From NCBI GenBank assembly GCA_048499455.1, contig JASNZV010000022.1, positions 62,001-126,000 on the forward strand: 64,000 nt of DNA, given 5' to 3'. Positions 40,506 to 49,770 of the stretch are shown here, in pieces. A model generated the notes under the pieces. That model did not search any database. It was not told where the DNA came from and was given only the letters and a program-made list of their open reading frames with translations. Position numbers and translations under genes: made by a program. This DNA comes from CFX5 sp023384495 (lineage in GTDB: Bacteria > Chloroflexota > Anaerolineae > Caldilineales > Caldilineaceae). How positions within the stretch are numbered: position 1 is the stretch's first letter; the number at the start of each line of letters is the position of its first letter.

Positions 40506-41843
40506 ATGCAACAGCAGCAACCGCAACGGACATTATCGCGGCGTGACCTTTTGCGCGGCTTTGGAGCAACGCTCGGCGCGCTCGTGGCCGGCCCCATGCT
40601 TGCGGCCTGCACCCCTGCAGTCGCGCCGGGCGGATCGGGCGCGCAGCCAGCCGCAGATGCAGCGGTGGAACTGGAACTGTGGACCTTTGTCAACACCCAC
40701 GCCCGTTGGTTCCGCTCTATGGCTGAGGATTACGTCGCACAGGTCAACCCCAACTTCAGCCTCACCGTGACGGAGATCGCTTACGGAGACATGCACGACA
40801 AGCTTCAGATTGCGCTGCAAGCGGGGGGCGTCGGCGCGCCCGACATTGGCGACATCGAGCAGGGGCGCTTTGGCGGCTTTTTGCGCGGGGGCAACCCTGG
40901 CCTGATCGACTTGACCGACCGGCTGCAAGAGGGTGGCTATCTGGAGCAACTGGTCGCCTCGCGTGAGGCGCTCTACACCTATCAGGGCAAAATCTACGGC
41001 ATCGAACACGCCCTCACGCCGGTGGTGCTCTACTATCGCCACGACCTCTGGGGAGAGGCCGGGCTGGACCCGGCGACCTTTGCCACCTGGGATGACTTCA
41101 TTGCCGGTGGGCAACAGGTGGCCACCGATGATGTCAAAGCCATCAATTTCCCGGCGCATGACTTACTGCTCCGCCAGCGGGGTAGCGATTACTTTGACGC
41201 CGATGGCAACGTGACCCTGGACGCCCCTGAGTCAATCGAGACGGCGCGCTGGATTCTGAACCTGCGCGATGCCCACGGCATCGCCAACCAGAGCCCGCCG
41301 GGGGACGCCTGGTGGGCCGCGCTCAAGGATGACCGCTACCTTTCGGTTGTTGGGGCGGACTGGTATGCCGGTTTCTTCAAAGACAACGCCCCTGAGCTGG
41401 AGGGTAAGTGGATGGCGATGCCGTTGCCCGCCTGGGAACAGGGTGGGCTTCGCACCAGTTGTCACGGCGGCACCGGCGCTTGTATTACGCAGTTCAGCAG
41501 CCATGTGGAAGAGGCGTGGAGCTTCTTGGAGTTTGCGATGCTTTCTGTTGAGGGGAATGTGCGTCGCTTTGAGATGACCAACCTCTTCCCGCCCTACATC
41601 CCGGCGATGGAGGATGAGCGGCTCCACAAGGCCGACCCCTACTTCAATGGCCAGGACTTGGGCGCCGTCTTTGCCGAGGTGGGCCCCGAGGTGCCGGCCC
41701 AGTACCAGAGTCCCTATCGGGCCGAGCTCAACATCAAGCTGGGGCCGCTATGGCAAGAGATCTATGACGGCATTCGGACGCCTGACGAAGTCTTTGTCGA
41801 GATTGCCGAAGATATCCGCCGCGTGATCGCCGAGGAGGCGTAA
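40506..41843 (+). CDS. sugar-binding lipoprotein of ABC transporter
   Basis: A 445-residue extracellular solute-binding protein of family 1. The N-terminus combines a twin-arginine motif (SRRDLLRGFG) with a lipobox (MLAAC), indicating export and lipid anchoring. The mature protein begins with an Ala/Gly/Pro-rich linker and then VELELWTFVNTHARWF; GKIYGIEHALTPVVLYYRHD is a typical ligand-cleft segment. The ATG at 40506 is preceded by AAGGAGG. It heads the second importer operon, followed by both permeases. Confidence 0.9.
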   Translation: MQQQQPQRTLSRRDLLRGFGATLGALVAGPMLAACTPAVAPGGSGAQPAADAAVELELWTFVNTHARWFRSMAEDYVAQVNPNFSLTVTEIAYGDMHDKLQIALQAGGVGAPDIGDIEQGRFGGFLRGGNPGLIDLTDRLQEGGYLEQLVASREALYTYQGKIYGIEHALTPVVLYYRHDLWGEAGLDPATFATWDDFIAGGQQVATDDVKAINFPAHDLLLRQRGSDYFDADGNVTLDAPESIETARWILNLRDAHGIANQSPPGDAWWAALKDDRYLSVVGADWYAGFFKDNAPELEGKWMAMPLPAWEQGGLRTSCHGGTGACITQFSSHVEEAWSFLEFAMLSVEGNVRRFEMTNLFPPYIPAMEDERLHKADPYFNGQDLGAVFAEVGPEVPAQYQSPYRAELNIKLGPLWQEIYDGIRTPDEVFVEIAEDIRRVIAEEA

Positions 41844-41847
41844 GCTT

Positions 41848-41910
41848 ATCGTCCATCGTCTATCGCCCATCGTCGACAATCAAGACGACGGACGATAGAC
41901 GATGGACGAT
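41848..41910. repeat. inverted heptamer-repeat hairpin in the ABC operon
   Basis: ATCGTCCATCGTCTATCG (41848-41865) pairs perfectly with 41893-41910, an 18-bp stem over a 27-nt loop, built from the heptamer family seen at 29133-29203. It lies 4 bp after the binding-protein stop and before the permease genes. Confidence 0.85.
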
Positions 41911-41937
41911 GAATTTGTGGACGATGGAGCTTGAACC

Positions 41938-42822
41938 ATGCGCACATGGCGACGCCGGATCATTCCCTATCTGTTTGTCAGCCCATTCTTTGTGGGTTAC
42001 GCTGTTTTTTATCTGTACCCGGTGCTCTGGGCGCTCTACCTGAGCTTCTTTCAGAAGGTGGGTATTGCCGGCGACGCCCGGTTTGTCGGCATCGACAACT
42101 ACATCCGGCTGCTGGATGACACGCTTTTTATCAAAGCGCTGGTCAATACCAGCTATTATGCGGCGGGCAGCATCTTTCTGATCGTGCCGGCGGCGCTGGG
42201 GTTGGCTCTGGTGCTCACGATCCGTAACCTGCGTCTGCGTGAGTTCTTCCGCCTCTTCTTCTTCTCACCCATCATCACCTCGGGCGTCGTTGTGGCGATT
42301 ATCTTTGGGCTGGTCTTCAACGAAGAGTATGGGCTGCTCAACAACTACATCCTGGCGCCGTTGGGCCTTGACATGGTGCGCTGGCTGCGCGAGCCGGTCT
42401 GGATCATGCCGGCCATCATCATCATGGGGTTGTGGCGCTTCACCGGCCTGAATGCACTCTATTTTATGGCCGGGCTGCAAAACATCCCGCCGGAGGTGAA
42501 AGAGGCCGCCATCATCGACGGCGCCAATCGTTGGCAGCTCTTCCGCCACATCATTTTGCCGCTGTTGCGCCCGGTGCTGATCTTCGTCATGACCTTCGCC
42601 ATCATTGGCTCGTACAACCTCTTTGGCGAACCGGCGGTGTTGCTTGGCTCCGAAGGCGGCGCCAGCAACGCCGGCCTCTTTATGACCATGTACCTTTATC
42701 TCACCGGTTTTCGCTTTCTGAAATTCGGTTACGCGGCGGCCATCGGCTATGCGCTCGCCCTGATCATTCTGGTCCTGACCCTGATTCAACTGCGGCTGCT
42801 GGGTATGTTCCGCGAAGATTGA
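41938..42822 (+). CDS. carbohydrate ABC transporter permease, MalF type
   Basis: A 294-residue inner-membrane permease with six predicted helices, beginning with IIPYLFVSPFFVGYAVFYLY. The EAA loop is EVKEAAIIDGANRWQLFRHIILPLL. It sits 94 bp after the binding-protein gene, separated by the heptamer hairpin, and 13 bp before its MalG-type partner. Confidence 0.92.
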   Translation: MRTWRRRIIPYLFVSPFFVGYAVFYLYPVLWALYLSFFQKVGIAGDARFVGIDNYIRLLDDTLFIKALVNTSYYAAGSIFLIVPAALGLALVLTIRNLRLREFFRLFFFSPIITSGVVVAIIFGLVFNEEYGLLNNYILAPLGLDMVRWLREPVWIMPAIIIMGLWRFTGLNALYFMAGLQNIPPEVKEAAIIDGANRWQLFRHIILPLLRPVLIFVMTFAIIGSYNLFGEPAVLLGSEGGASNAGLFMTMYLYLTGFRFLKFGYAAAIGYALALIILVLTLIQLRLLGMFRED

Positions 42823-42835
42823 ACGAGGATTGACG

Positions 42836-43726
42836 ATGAAGACAGCCGTCCCCTTGCACCAACAGACAACAGAGAGCGGTGGGCTGTGGGCCGCCCATGC
42901 CCGACCGTGGGCGGAGCGTTTTTTGATCTACGGGTTTCTACTCGTCTTCGCCATCATCACCGGCGCACCCTTTTTCTATATGATCTCCGGCTCGTTCAAG
43001 TTCAATGCCGAGATTTTTAGCTACCCGCTCACCTTTATCCCCCGTGCGCCCACGCTTGATAATTATGGCCGCTTGCTCAGCGGCAGCGAGATCCCCTATG
43101 TGCGTCAGTTTGGCAACAGCGTCATCGTCGCCGTCAGCCAGACATTGCTCACGTTGCTGATCTCGTCGTTGGTCGGTTGGGGTTTCGCCAAATTTGAATT
43201 TTCGGGCAAACGGGCGCTCTTCCTCTTTCTGTTGGCGACCCTCATGTTCCCCTACCAGGTGACGCTGGTGCCGCTCTTTCTGCTTATGTTGCGGCTGGGT
43301 TGGCTGGACACCTATCTGGCGATTGTGATCCCTGGCGCGATCAGCGCGTTTGGCGTCTTTTTTATGCGACAGAATATGCTGGCCATCCCCGACGAACTGA
43401 TCGACGCCGCCCGCATGGATGGCGCATCGGATTGGGGCATCTATTGGCGGATTGGGCTGCCGTTGGCGCGCGGCGCGCTCTCGGTGCTGGCGGTGCTCGT
43501 CTTTTTGGGCTCGTGGAACGACTATCTCTGGCCGCTCATCGTGCTGCGCAGCGCGGACAAGTTCACCTACCCTGTCGGGCTGGCTACGCTGGTGGGCCTC
43601 TACCGCGTGGAATATGGCATGATCCTGTCAGGCGCGTTCCTGGCGACGTTGCCGGTGGTGGCCATCTTTGTCGCTGGGCGCAAATACCTGCTCGAAAACA
43701 TTGCCATCGGCGCGATCAAAGGGTAG
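42836..43726 (+). CDS. carbohydrate ABC transporter permease, MalG type
   Basis: A 296-residue permease with six helices; FAIITGAPFFYMISGSFKFN is the first, and the EAA-type loop is DELIDAARMDGASDWGIYWRIGLPL. The ATG at 42836 has GAGG seven nucleotides upstream. It is the last gene of the second importer operon; no ATPase gene follows. The gene converges on a sulfotransferase, with only 7 bp between the stops. Confidence 0.92.
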   Translation: MKTAVPLHQQTTESGGLWAAHARPWAERFLIYGFLLVFAIITGAPFFYMISGSFKFNAEIFSYPLTFIPRAPTLDNYGRLLSGSEIPYVRQFGNSVIVAVSQTLLTLLISSLVGWGFAKFEFSGKRALFLFLLATLMFPYQVTLVPLFLLMLRLGWLDTYLAIVIPGAISAFGVFFMRQNMLAIPDELIDAARMDGASDWGIYWRIGLPLARGALSVLAVLVFLGSWNDYLWPLIVLRSADKFTYPVGLATLVGLYRVEYGMILSGAFLATLPVVAIFVAGRKYLLENIAIGAIKG

Positions 43727-43733
43727 CGGCGGG

Positions 43734-44348
43734 CTATTGCCGGTTGCGATAGAGCGCGGGGTCGATGGCGGCGAGCATTTGCGCTTCGATCAGCGTCTGG
43801 TCGAAGAACCCATTGATCAGTCGCACTGCCGGGTGCGGATCGGCCACCAACTGGTTGTAGTGCACGTCAAGAAGCTCGATGTTGGGCTGGTTCTGCAGCC
43901 AGCCCCGCACTTGCGCAAGATGCTCCTCGAACATCTGCGCCATGACGCGGTCGTCTACGACATCCGTCTCGCCGCGGCGTTCGAGCATCTTCTGCTGTGA
44001 CGCCAGCACCTCAGCCATTTCGCGCTGCATGAAGATCACTTTGTAGTGATAGGCGCCGGGCAGGTGGGGCAACAGCGCCGAGATCACCTTGACCCCCTTG
44101 CCCTGCGCCTGCGCCAACCAGGCGTGGTTGCCCTTGTCCAACTGCTTGACCAGTTCGTATTCGTAATAGCCCTGGGGGTTGTCGGCGTCGGCGGTGCGCA
44201 CGTGGTCGACCAACACCGGCAGCCCGCCCGCTTCCAGCATCTTCATCATCATCGAGGTGCCCGAACGGGGCAGCCCCGACACAATCACCACACTGGCGCC
44301 CCCTCCCTTCGTTTCCCGCTGAAACGGCCAGACCCACTGCTTGAACAC
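43734..44348 (-). CDS. sulfotransferase-family protein
   Basis: A 204-residue protein with the PAPS-binding P-loop-like motif SGLPRSGTSMMMKMLEAGG at about residues 23-41, and a second conserved stretch VIFMQREMAEVLASQQKML that matches the 3'-phosphate-binding region. It would move a sulfuryl group from PAPS to a hydroxyl on a sugar, lipid or peptide. It is short compared with many sulfotransferases (about 250-300). The start is GTG at 44348 with AAGGAG seven nucleotides upstream. Confidence 0.8.
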   Translation of the reverse strand: MFKQWVWPFQRETKGGGASVVIVSGLPRSGTSMMMKMLEAGGLPVLVDHVRTADADNPQGYYEYELVKQLDKGNHAWLAQAQGKGVKVISALLPHLPGAYHYKVIFMQREMAEVLASQQKMLERRGETDVVDDRVMAQMFEEHLAQVRGWLQNQPNIELLDVHYNQLVADPHPAVRLINGFFDQTLIEAQMLAAIDPALYRNRQ

Positions 44349-44388
44349 AAAGATTCTCCTTGTCTTGTACTCGTGATCGAACCTCTTC

Positions 44389-44429
44389 TTTGCGTCTTTC
44401 TATCTTTGCGCCTTTGTGTTCAAAGCGCA
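44389..44429. repeat. interspersed 'TTTGCGCCTTTG' element
   Basis: This is the reverse-orientation relative of the strings at 16978 and 40341, in the 115-bp gap between the sulfotransferase and helicase genes. It has no evident function. Confidence 0.5.
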
Positions 44430-44463
44430 ACATAGGGATGCGCGTTTTCAAAGCAATCACAGT

Positions 44464-46593
44464 CTATACGGAACGCAATTGCGCGGCCAGGGCGGGCGGC
44501 GCGTCGATCAGGGTCGCCGCCCGATAGAGCTGCTCGAAGCGGGTCAGGTCACAGTGGGCAAGCGCAGCCGCTTCGGCCAGCTCGGGGGGCAGCAGCAAAT
44601 GAAAACGCCCCAAGCCGAGAAAAGGCTCGACGCGCGGCAACAGCCGGCGCAATTCCCGGTGCGCTTCGGCGGCCTCCCACGCCGGCAGCGTGGGCAGCGC
44701 GGCAGGCAGGGTGATGCAAAGCCCGTTGGCCGCGCCGGCCACGTACGACGGATCGCGCCGCTGCCCATATGTTTGGAGCAACTCGGCCAGCAGCAGCCCA
44801 TAAAGGTCACCCCAGAAGTGAAACAGGCGCACGCATTGTTCATCATGCACAAGCACGATGCGTCCCCGCGCCACAGAGAGCCGCCGGGCAATCGCCTGCG
44901 CCACATCCAATGGCATGGCGAATGGCGCGGCCTGAAAGCGCAATTGCTCATCGCCCACGGTGGGGTGGACCGGGCGCACGGCCATGCGGTAGCGGTCGCG
45001 CCAGACGACCTCCCATGTACGACCGCCCAGGCGCAACGTTTCGCCCTCCATGTGCAGGCGACCCGTGTGGGCCAGCGTGCGCCCGCTATAGGCGTCCACC
45101 ACCAGTAGCGCCAGCGGGTCGGCGCCGATGTTGCTGTAGATCTCGTGTTGGTCGAGCAGGGGGTCGAGCGTCGGCCCCGGTCGCCATTCGCCGGGGCGAC
45201 CAGGTTGGAGATAGCCCAGTCGCGTCAGGTGGCCCATCAAACGGCGCAACGTCTCGTCCTCCATCGCCACCGGCGAGACGCGGCGCAGGTCGGCCAGACG
45301 GACGGCGCCGGTGGGGCTTTGCTTCAACAGGCTAAACAGTTGCTGCACCAGCACCGATGGGCGGAAGTGATAGGTGGGCGCAAAGGCGGCGGCATGGCGC
45401 ATCACGGCGGCGTCCTCTTGCGCCAGCGCCAGCAGCGCCTGAAAATGGAGTTCTTCCTGTGGCGAACGGGCCAGGCAAAGAACGCGCATCGCCGCGCGCC
45501 GCCGTCCGCCGCGGCCAATTCGTTGCAAGAACGAGGGCAGCGTAGGGGGTGGCCCCACCAACGCAACCTCGTCGATGCTGCCAATGTCGATGCCCAGCTC
45601 CAGCGTCGAACTGCTGACGCAGATGGCGACGCCCGCTTCGGCAAAGCGCGCCTCCACCTCGCGGCGCAGCGCCGGGTCCAGATTGGAATAGTGGACGAAG
45701 ATCTCCGCGGCATAGGGTGGATGGGTGCGCAGATGGGTGGCAATCTGTTCCACCTCGTTGCGCGTGTTGCAGAAAACAAGCGACTTGTGGATGAAGGCAT
45801 GGCCCGTTTCCGCAGACGGCGCGCGCAACGCCAGCGCCTGAACCAGATCACCGAACCCGTGCATGGGTTGAAGTTCGGCGTCGAGCCGGCGCGCGCCGGG
45901 CGCTTCCACCACGACGGGGGGCAGGGCAGGCGCCGTTTCCACTGTGGGCGTGAGGTAGCGTGGGACCACCCCAGCCGGGTCGGCGACGGTGGCGGAGAGC
46001 GCAACGCGCTGCAAGGGTGGGGTTGCCTGGCCCGACTGGACCGCATGGTAACGCTGGATGGCCTCGATGCGGCGCAACAGACAGCGCAGATGGTCGCCGC
46101 GCGGGCTGTGGTCGAAGAGGTGAATCTCGTCCAGCGCGAGGGCGCGCAGGGTGGTGAAAAGTCGCGGCGCGCGCGTCAGCAACGAATCGGTCGATTCGGG
46201 TGTGGTGACCAGCACGGCGGGCGGATTGGTGGCGGAGACGGGGCCCGTGTCGCCGCTCTTCATGGCCACCGGAATGCCCAGCCTTTCCAGCGGCGTCGCC
46301 AGCCGTTGGTAGAGGTCGCGCACGAGGGCGCGGGTGGGGCAAATGTAGAGCAGCCGCAGCGCCGGCTGGGGTGGTGTGTCTGCCTGCGGATGGGCGAAGA
46401 GGCAGCGTTCCAGCAGCGGGGCCAGCGCGGCCTCCGTCTTGCCCGCGGCGGTGGCGGCCATCACCAGCACATTGCGCCCGGCCAGAATGGGTGGGATCGC
46501 CTGCATCTGCACGGGGGTGAAGGCGCCATGCTGGGCAAAAAAGGCCGGCCAGGTGTGAATTAGCTGGGCCTTGAGCGCGCTCGCGTTGTTCAT
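44464..46593 (-). CDS. Lhr-type DEAD/DEAH-box helicase
   Basis: A 709-residue superfamily-2 helicase. The Q-motif-like start FTPVQMQAIPPILAGRNVLV leads to Walker A MAATAAGKTEAAL (about residue 50), then CPTRALVRDL, TTPESTDSLL and the DEIH box in LALDEIHLFDHSPRG. The C-terminal RecA lobe has LVFCNTRNEVEQIATHL, VSSSTLELGIDIGSID and QRIGRGGRR, typical of Lhr helicases. A C-terminal region of about 260 residues is unassigned. It is the last gene of the defence-like operon: its ATG overlaps the PIN stop as ATGA. BREX type 2 systems also use an Lhr-like helicase (BrxHI), but this could instead be a repair helicase. Confidence 0.88.
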   Translation of the reverse strand: MNNASALKAQLIHTWPAFFAQHGAFTPVQMQAIPPILAGRNVLVMAATAAGKTEAALAPLLERCLFAHPQADTPPQPALRLLYICPTRALVRDLYQRLATPLERLGIPVAMKSGDTGPVSATNPPAVLVTTPESTDSLLTRAPRLFTTLRALALDEIHLFDHSPRGDHLRCLLRRIEAIQRYHAVQSGQATPPLQRVALSATVADPAGVVPRYLTPTVETAPALPPVVVEAPGARRLDAELQPMHGFGDLVQALALRAPSAETGHAFIHKSLVFCNTRNEVEQIATHLRTHPPYAAEIFVHYSNLDPALRREVEARFAEAGVAICVSSSTLELGIDIGSIDEVALVGPPPTLPSFLQRIGRGGRRRAAMRVLCLARSPQEELHFQALLALAQEDAAVMRHAAAFAPTYHFRPSVLVQQLFSLLKQSPTGAVRLADLRRVSPVAMEDETLRRLMGHLTRLGYLQPGRPGEWRPGPTLDPLLDQHEIYSNIGADPLALLVVDAYSGRTLAHTGRLHMEGETLRLGGRTWEVVWRDRYRMAVRPVHPTVGDEQLRFQAAPFAMPLDVAQAIARRLSVARGRIVLVHDEQCVRLFHFWGDLYGLLLAELLQTYGQRRDPSYVAGAANGLCITLPAALPTLPAWEAAEAHRELRRLLPRVEPFLGLGRFHLLLPPELAEAAALAHCDLTRFEQLYRAATLIDAPPALAAQLRSV

Positions 46594-47051
46594 GGGAGAT
46601 TGAGAATCCACGATTCGATCTCATTCGTACGAATACGCCGGTTAAGCAAGTCGAAGTGGGCGCCCGTGTCATCGCTGGCCAGCGTATATCCGGTGACGTG
46701 GGCGACGGCGCAGAGCAAAATATCGAACCGGTGCCGGCGCCAATACGCTTCGTCTACCCCACCACCAAAGATCGAACGCCATACATCGGCAATGCCTTCG
46801 GCCTGTTCTATTGTGAAAGGCAGCAGATCGAACCGGGCGTCAAGCACAAACTGCCGAACCGTTTCCACTGCATAGCGTTCTCCATACTGCTGAGCAATCT
46901 GGCGAATCCGTTCAGCATGAACCAGGGTGGGGATGTAGACCCGCAGACGGCCGGCTACGACGAGCTCGGTCAAGCGCGGTGTCAACCCCTGGTTCCACAG
47001 CATGTTTGTGTCCAGGAGTAGCGCCGGAGGGTCAAGGGCGGGCGTTGCCAT
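46590..47051 (-). CDS. PIN-domain nuclease
   Basis: A 153-residue PIN protein, the size of VapC-type toxins. Acidic active-site residues are visible: Asp14 in LLLDTNMLW, Glu in VHAERIRQ, and the C-terminal RFDILLCAVAHVTGYTLASD with the second and third Asp. It would be a metal-dependent ribonuclease. I start it at ATG 47051, giving a 20-bp overlap with the AAA ATPase gene; upstream in-frame codons duplicate that gene. No small antitoxin gene adjoins it; the ATPase occupies that position. Confidence 0.82.
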   Translation of the reverse strand: MATPALDPPALLLDTNMLWNQGLTPRLTELVVAGRLRVYIPTLVHAERIRQIAQQYGERYAVETVRQFVLDARFDLLPFTIEQAEGIADVWRSIFGGGVDEAYWRRHRFDILLCAVAHVTGYTLASDDTGAHFDLLNRRIRTNEIESWILNLP

Positions 47052-48273
47052 TTGTGACCGCCTGTAGCTCCTGAGCCACTTCATTTGCCGCGCGCAGTTC
47101 CCACCTTCCGGCCTCATTGCGCACAAAAATGACGAGATCGCCGCGCTGCAGCCCAAGGTCCTGAATTACGCCTTCGTACAGCTTCACCTGGTTCAACGAA
47201 TTGAGCCGGGCGCCACTTTCGGGGCCGGCGGGTGTAATGGCGAAATGCTTGCCATACTTTTCGGCCGTCGCCGCTTGGACCTGCGTGCCGCTTGTCAGGT
47301 CGAAGGTGACATCGTAGAAGTTGTCGGTGAACTCCAAGTAAGGCGAATGGGTGGCGACGAACAACTGCTGGAGCTTGACAGCCGGGTCCTCCATCAAGGT
47401 GCGCAGGGTTGCCATGAGATGCTCTTGGTGCTGAGGTGACAGGTTCGTTTCCGGCTCTTCGACGGCGATAATCGGGTAGTCATTGAGGAAAATTTGTCCC
47501 AACACCAGGATCAGCTGTTGCGCGCCGGAGCCAAGATTCTCGATGGGCAGGCGGCCGTCGGGCCGTACAAAGCCGATTTCGATGCGGTCGGTGGCGGGGT
47601 CCAGGGCAATGTCCAATTCGCCGAGGCTGTACGGGGGCTCAGCCAGCACGCGTTTGATGGCGTTCAGCCGCTTCTTTTGCTCGATATCGGAGCTGAGATA
47701 GGCATAGAACAGCGCCTGCTTCAGATTTGCGTCGTTTATAGTTTCGGCCGGTGTCTGTGCTGTTCGTTGCTCAACCTGTAACCTTCGAGCTGCATGTACA
47801 ATGTGGAATCTAGGTAAACTCGCAACAAGCTGACTAATTGATATTCGTCTGTCAAGTTCGTCGTTCTTTTGTCTTACGATATTCTTGACCTCACATCGAA
47901 TTGCAGTGGCTGTCTGCCGCACTGTAACTTCAACGGTGAGCCTTTGGTTTTTTTCTATCAGACGGGTCTCAGAGTCTACCCCTGACAAATCTACTCGAAC
48001 GAGGATTGGCTCCGGGCTTCCTAACCGAGATAGCGATGAGCCAAATCGGGTGGCCAAACTCTCTGACGTAACTTCATATGTAATGGGATGTGTTCCGTGC
48101 TGAGTTTGGCTCTTGCCTGCCAGTATTACCCAATGCCACAGTTCGAGCGCTTGAAACATGTTGGATTTACCGACATTATTCATCCCAAAGAAGACATTGA
48201 TATCCGCCAACCCCTCGACGGCAAGCTCTCGAATGCTCTTGAAGCCCTGTATCTGAAACCGTTCGATACGCAT
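47032..48273 (-). CDS. OLD-like AAA (AAA15/21) ATPase
   Basis: A 413-residue ABC-class ATPase. Walker A is GMNNVGKS at residues 30-37 after the FQIQGFKSIRELAVEG strand pattern. The Walker B region is PIIAVEEPETNLSPQHQEHLM and the switch His is in LFVATHSPYLEF. There is no TOPRIM nuclease domain, unlike full OLD proteins; the following PIN gene may supply the nuclease. Related ATPases act in anti-phage systems such as Gabija, PARIS or Septu, so a defence role is possible. It starts 13 bp after the DUF2791 gene. Confidence 0.85.
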   Translation of the reverse strand: MRIERFQIQGFKSIRELAVEGLADINVFFGMNNVGKSNMFQALELWHWVILAGKSQTQHGTHPITYEVTSESLATRFGSSLSRLGSPEPILVRVDLSGVDSETRLIEKNQRLTVEVTVRQTATAIRCEVKNIVRQKNDELDRRISISQLVASLPRFHIVHAARRLQVEQRTAQTPAETINDANLKQALFYAYLSSDIEQKKRLNAIKRVLAEPPYSLGELDIALDPATDRIEIGFVRPDGRLPIENLGSGAQQLILVLGQIFLNDYPIIAVEEPETNLSPQHQEHLMATLRTLMEDPAVKLQQLFVATHSPYLEFTDNFYDVTFDLTSGTQVQAATAEKYGKHFAITPAGPESGARLNSLNQVKLYEGVIQDLGLQRGDLVIFVRNEAGRWELRAANEVAQELQAVTNGNARP

Positions 48274-48286
48274 CAGCTTGCTTCTC

Positions 48287-49702
48287 CTAGCGCGTCAGTT
48301 CACGCAATTCGTCCAGCAGCGCGGCGGCGGGGTAGTCGGGGTGGAGGTAGAGCAGGTCGAAGAGCTCCACGGCCAGGCGCACGACGCCGCGGATGCTCAG
48401 GCGGTTGTTGCGCATGCCCAGGGCCAGATGTTCGGCCGCGCCGCGGCGGATCTGCCCCTGGCGGTCGCCCGGCTCGTAGCCATAGGCCTGTCCATGATAG
48501 GCCGTGATCTGTTGCAAAAAGTGACCGATCTCCTGCGGGGTGTGGTGTGGATCGAGTTCGATGACCTGCGCCGCGTCGAGCCATTGCTCCAGCGGCATCC
48601 GGTTGTCGCTGCGGGTGACGGTGAAGAGAAAGAAGAGCGACTGCCGTTCGCCATAGGCCGGCGGATAGTCGCGGCGGTGGTGCTGTGGCAGTTGGTCGGG
48701 GTGGATCCGGCTCTGACCGTCGCGCAGCGCGCCGTAGATCACGGCCTGGAAGAATTGATCGGCCCGGGCGCGCTGCAACGGGCGTAAGAGCGAATAGCAC
48801 TCCGCCTCATCGATGAGCAGGCAGAGACCGCTGTAGCCGACCAGCCGCGCCAGCACGCTGACCCCGCCGAGCAGATAGGCGAGCTGGCGCGCATTGGCGC
48901 CCTGGCGATAGATGCTGGGGAATTTGACCCCACGCGGCGCGCTCTTGTTCATGGCCTTGTCTCGGCGCCCGCCCATAAGCCACTGCGTCCAGCCCTTGCG
49001 CTGGCGCGACGAGGGTGTGTTGGCATAGGCGTACAGGGCCACCGCCAGCGGATCGTCGCGCACCGGGGCCAGTTCCCGCACCTGTTGTAACGCATGGGGG
49101 TGTTGGTTCGCCATCTCCAGCAAGAGGGCCAGCCCGCGTTCGTCACGTCCGGGATAGCGGATCTGCGCCATCAGCCCGCCATAGACATCCATCGAGCGGT
49201 GGGGGGGCAACTCGGTCAGGTCGAGGCTGACGGTGGCCGCCAGAAAGCCGCGCTGGAGCGCCTCTTGGGCGGCCAGCTCCACCAGGTGGGTTTTGCCGTA
49301 GCCATAGTCGCCGACCACTGCCCGCACCGCGCCCCCAGCCTGATGGGCGCAGTTGAGCGCGGCGGCCAGATCGGCGCGTTCGGCGGCGAGGCCAATCGTC
49401 AGCTCGCGGATGTGCTGCGCCGGCGCAATGCCGACGCGCAACGCCTCGACCAACTGGCGCGCCTCGAACTGTGCGCGCGGCATGGGCGCCATCGCCGGGA
49501 AGGGCGTGGAAGCGGGGAGCGACGACAGACGGGATTGCAGCATGACGGGTTGGCTCGCGGTCTGCTGGCCGTTGAATTCGTGGCGGGGGCGGCGGAAGCG
49601 CAGACCGCTCTCAAAGCGGACCATCCATTCGGCGCCGTTGCGAAAGAGCGCCACGATCTGTCCACGGCCATATTGAGGGTGTTCGACGATTTCACCGATC
49701 AT
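48287..49702 (-). CDS. BrxD-like (DUF2791) ATPase with N-terminal SH3/Tudor-like domain
   Basis: A 471-residue P-loop protein. Residues 1-45 (GEIVEHPQYGRGQIVALFRN, WMVRFESGLRFRR) look like the Tudor/SH3-like module at the C-terminus of UvrD/PcrA helicases, which touches RNA polymerase in those proteins. The rest is a DUF2791-type ATPase: RELTIGLAAER, Walker A GDYGYGKTH at about 131-139, LCLLIDEAECYS as Walker B at about 292-303, and an FLFTVTRSDNR sensor-like strand. DUF2791 is the BREX ATPase BrxD family. I use the ATG at 49702; a TTG at 49726 is possible. It lies 68 bp after the other DUF2791 gene. Confidence 0.82.
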   Translation of the reverse strand: MIGEIVEHPQYGRGQIVALFRNGAEWMVRFESGLRFRRPRHEFNGQQTASQPVMLQSRLSSLPASTPFPAMAPMPRAQFEARQLVEALRVGIAPAQHIRELTIGLAAERADLAAALNCAHQAGGAVRAVVGDYGYGKTHLVELAAQEALQRGFLAATVSLDLTELPPHRSMDVYGGLMAQIRYPGRDERGLALLLEMANQHPHALQQVRELAPVRDDPLAVALYAYANTPSSRQRKGWTQWLMGGRRDKAMNKSAPRGVKFPSIYRQGANARQLAYLLGGVSVLARLVGYSGLCLLIDEAECYSLLRPLQRARADQFFQAVIYGALRDGQSRIHPDQLPQHHRRDYPPAYGERQSLFFLFTVTRSDNRMPLEQWLDAAQVIELDPHHTPQEIGHFLQQITAYHGQAYGYEPGDRQGQIRRGAAEHLALGMRNNRLSIRGVVRLAVELFDLLYLHPDYPAAALLDELRELTR

Positions 49703-49770
49703 GGCGGTTTTGGTCAAAGGTGACAACAGGGTCGAGCCGCTGGGGCCATCCCAGCGCGCGGCGAACCTGG

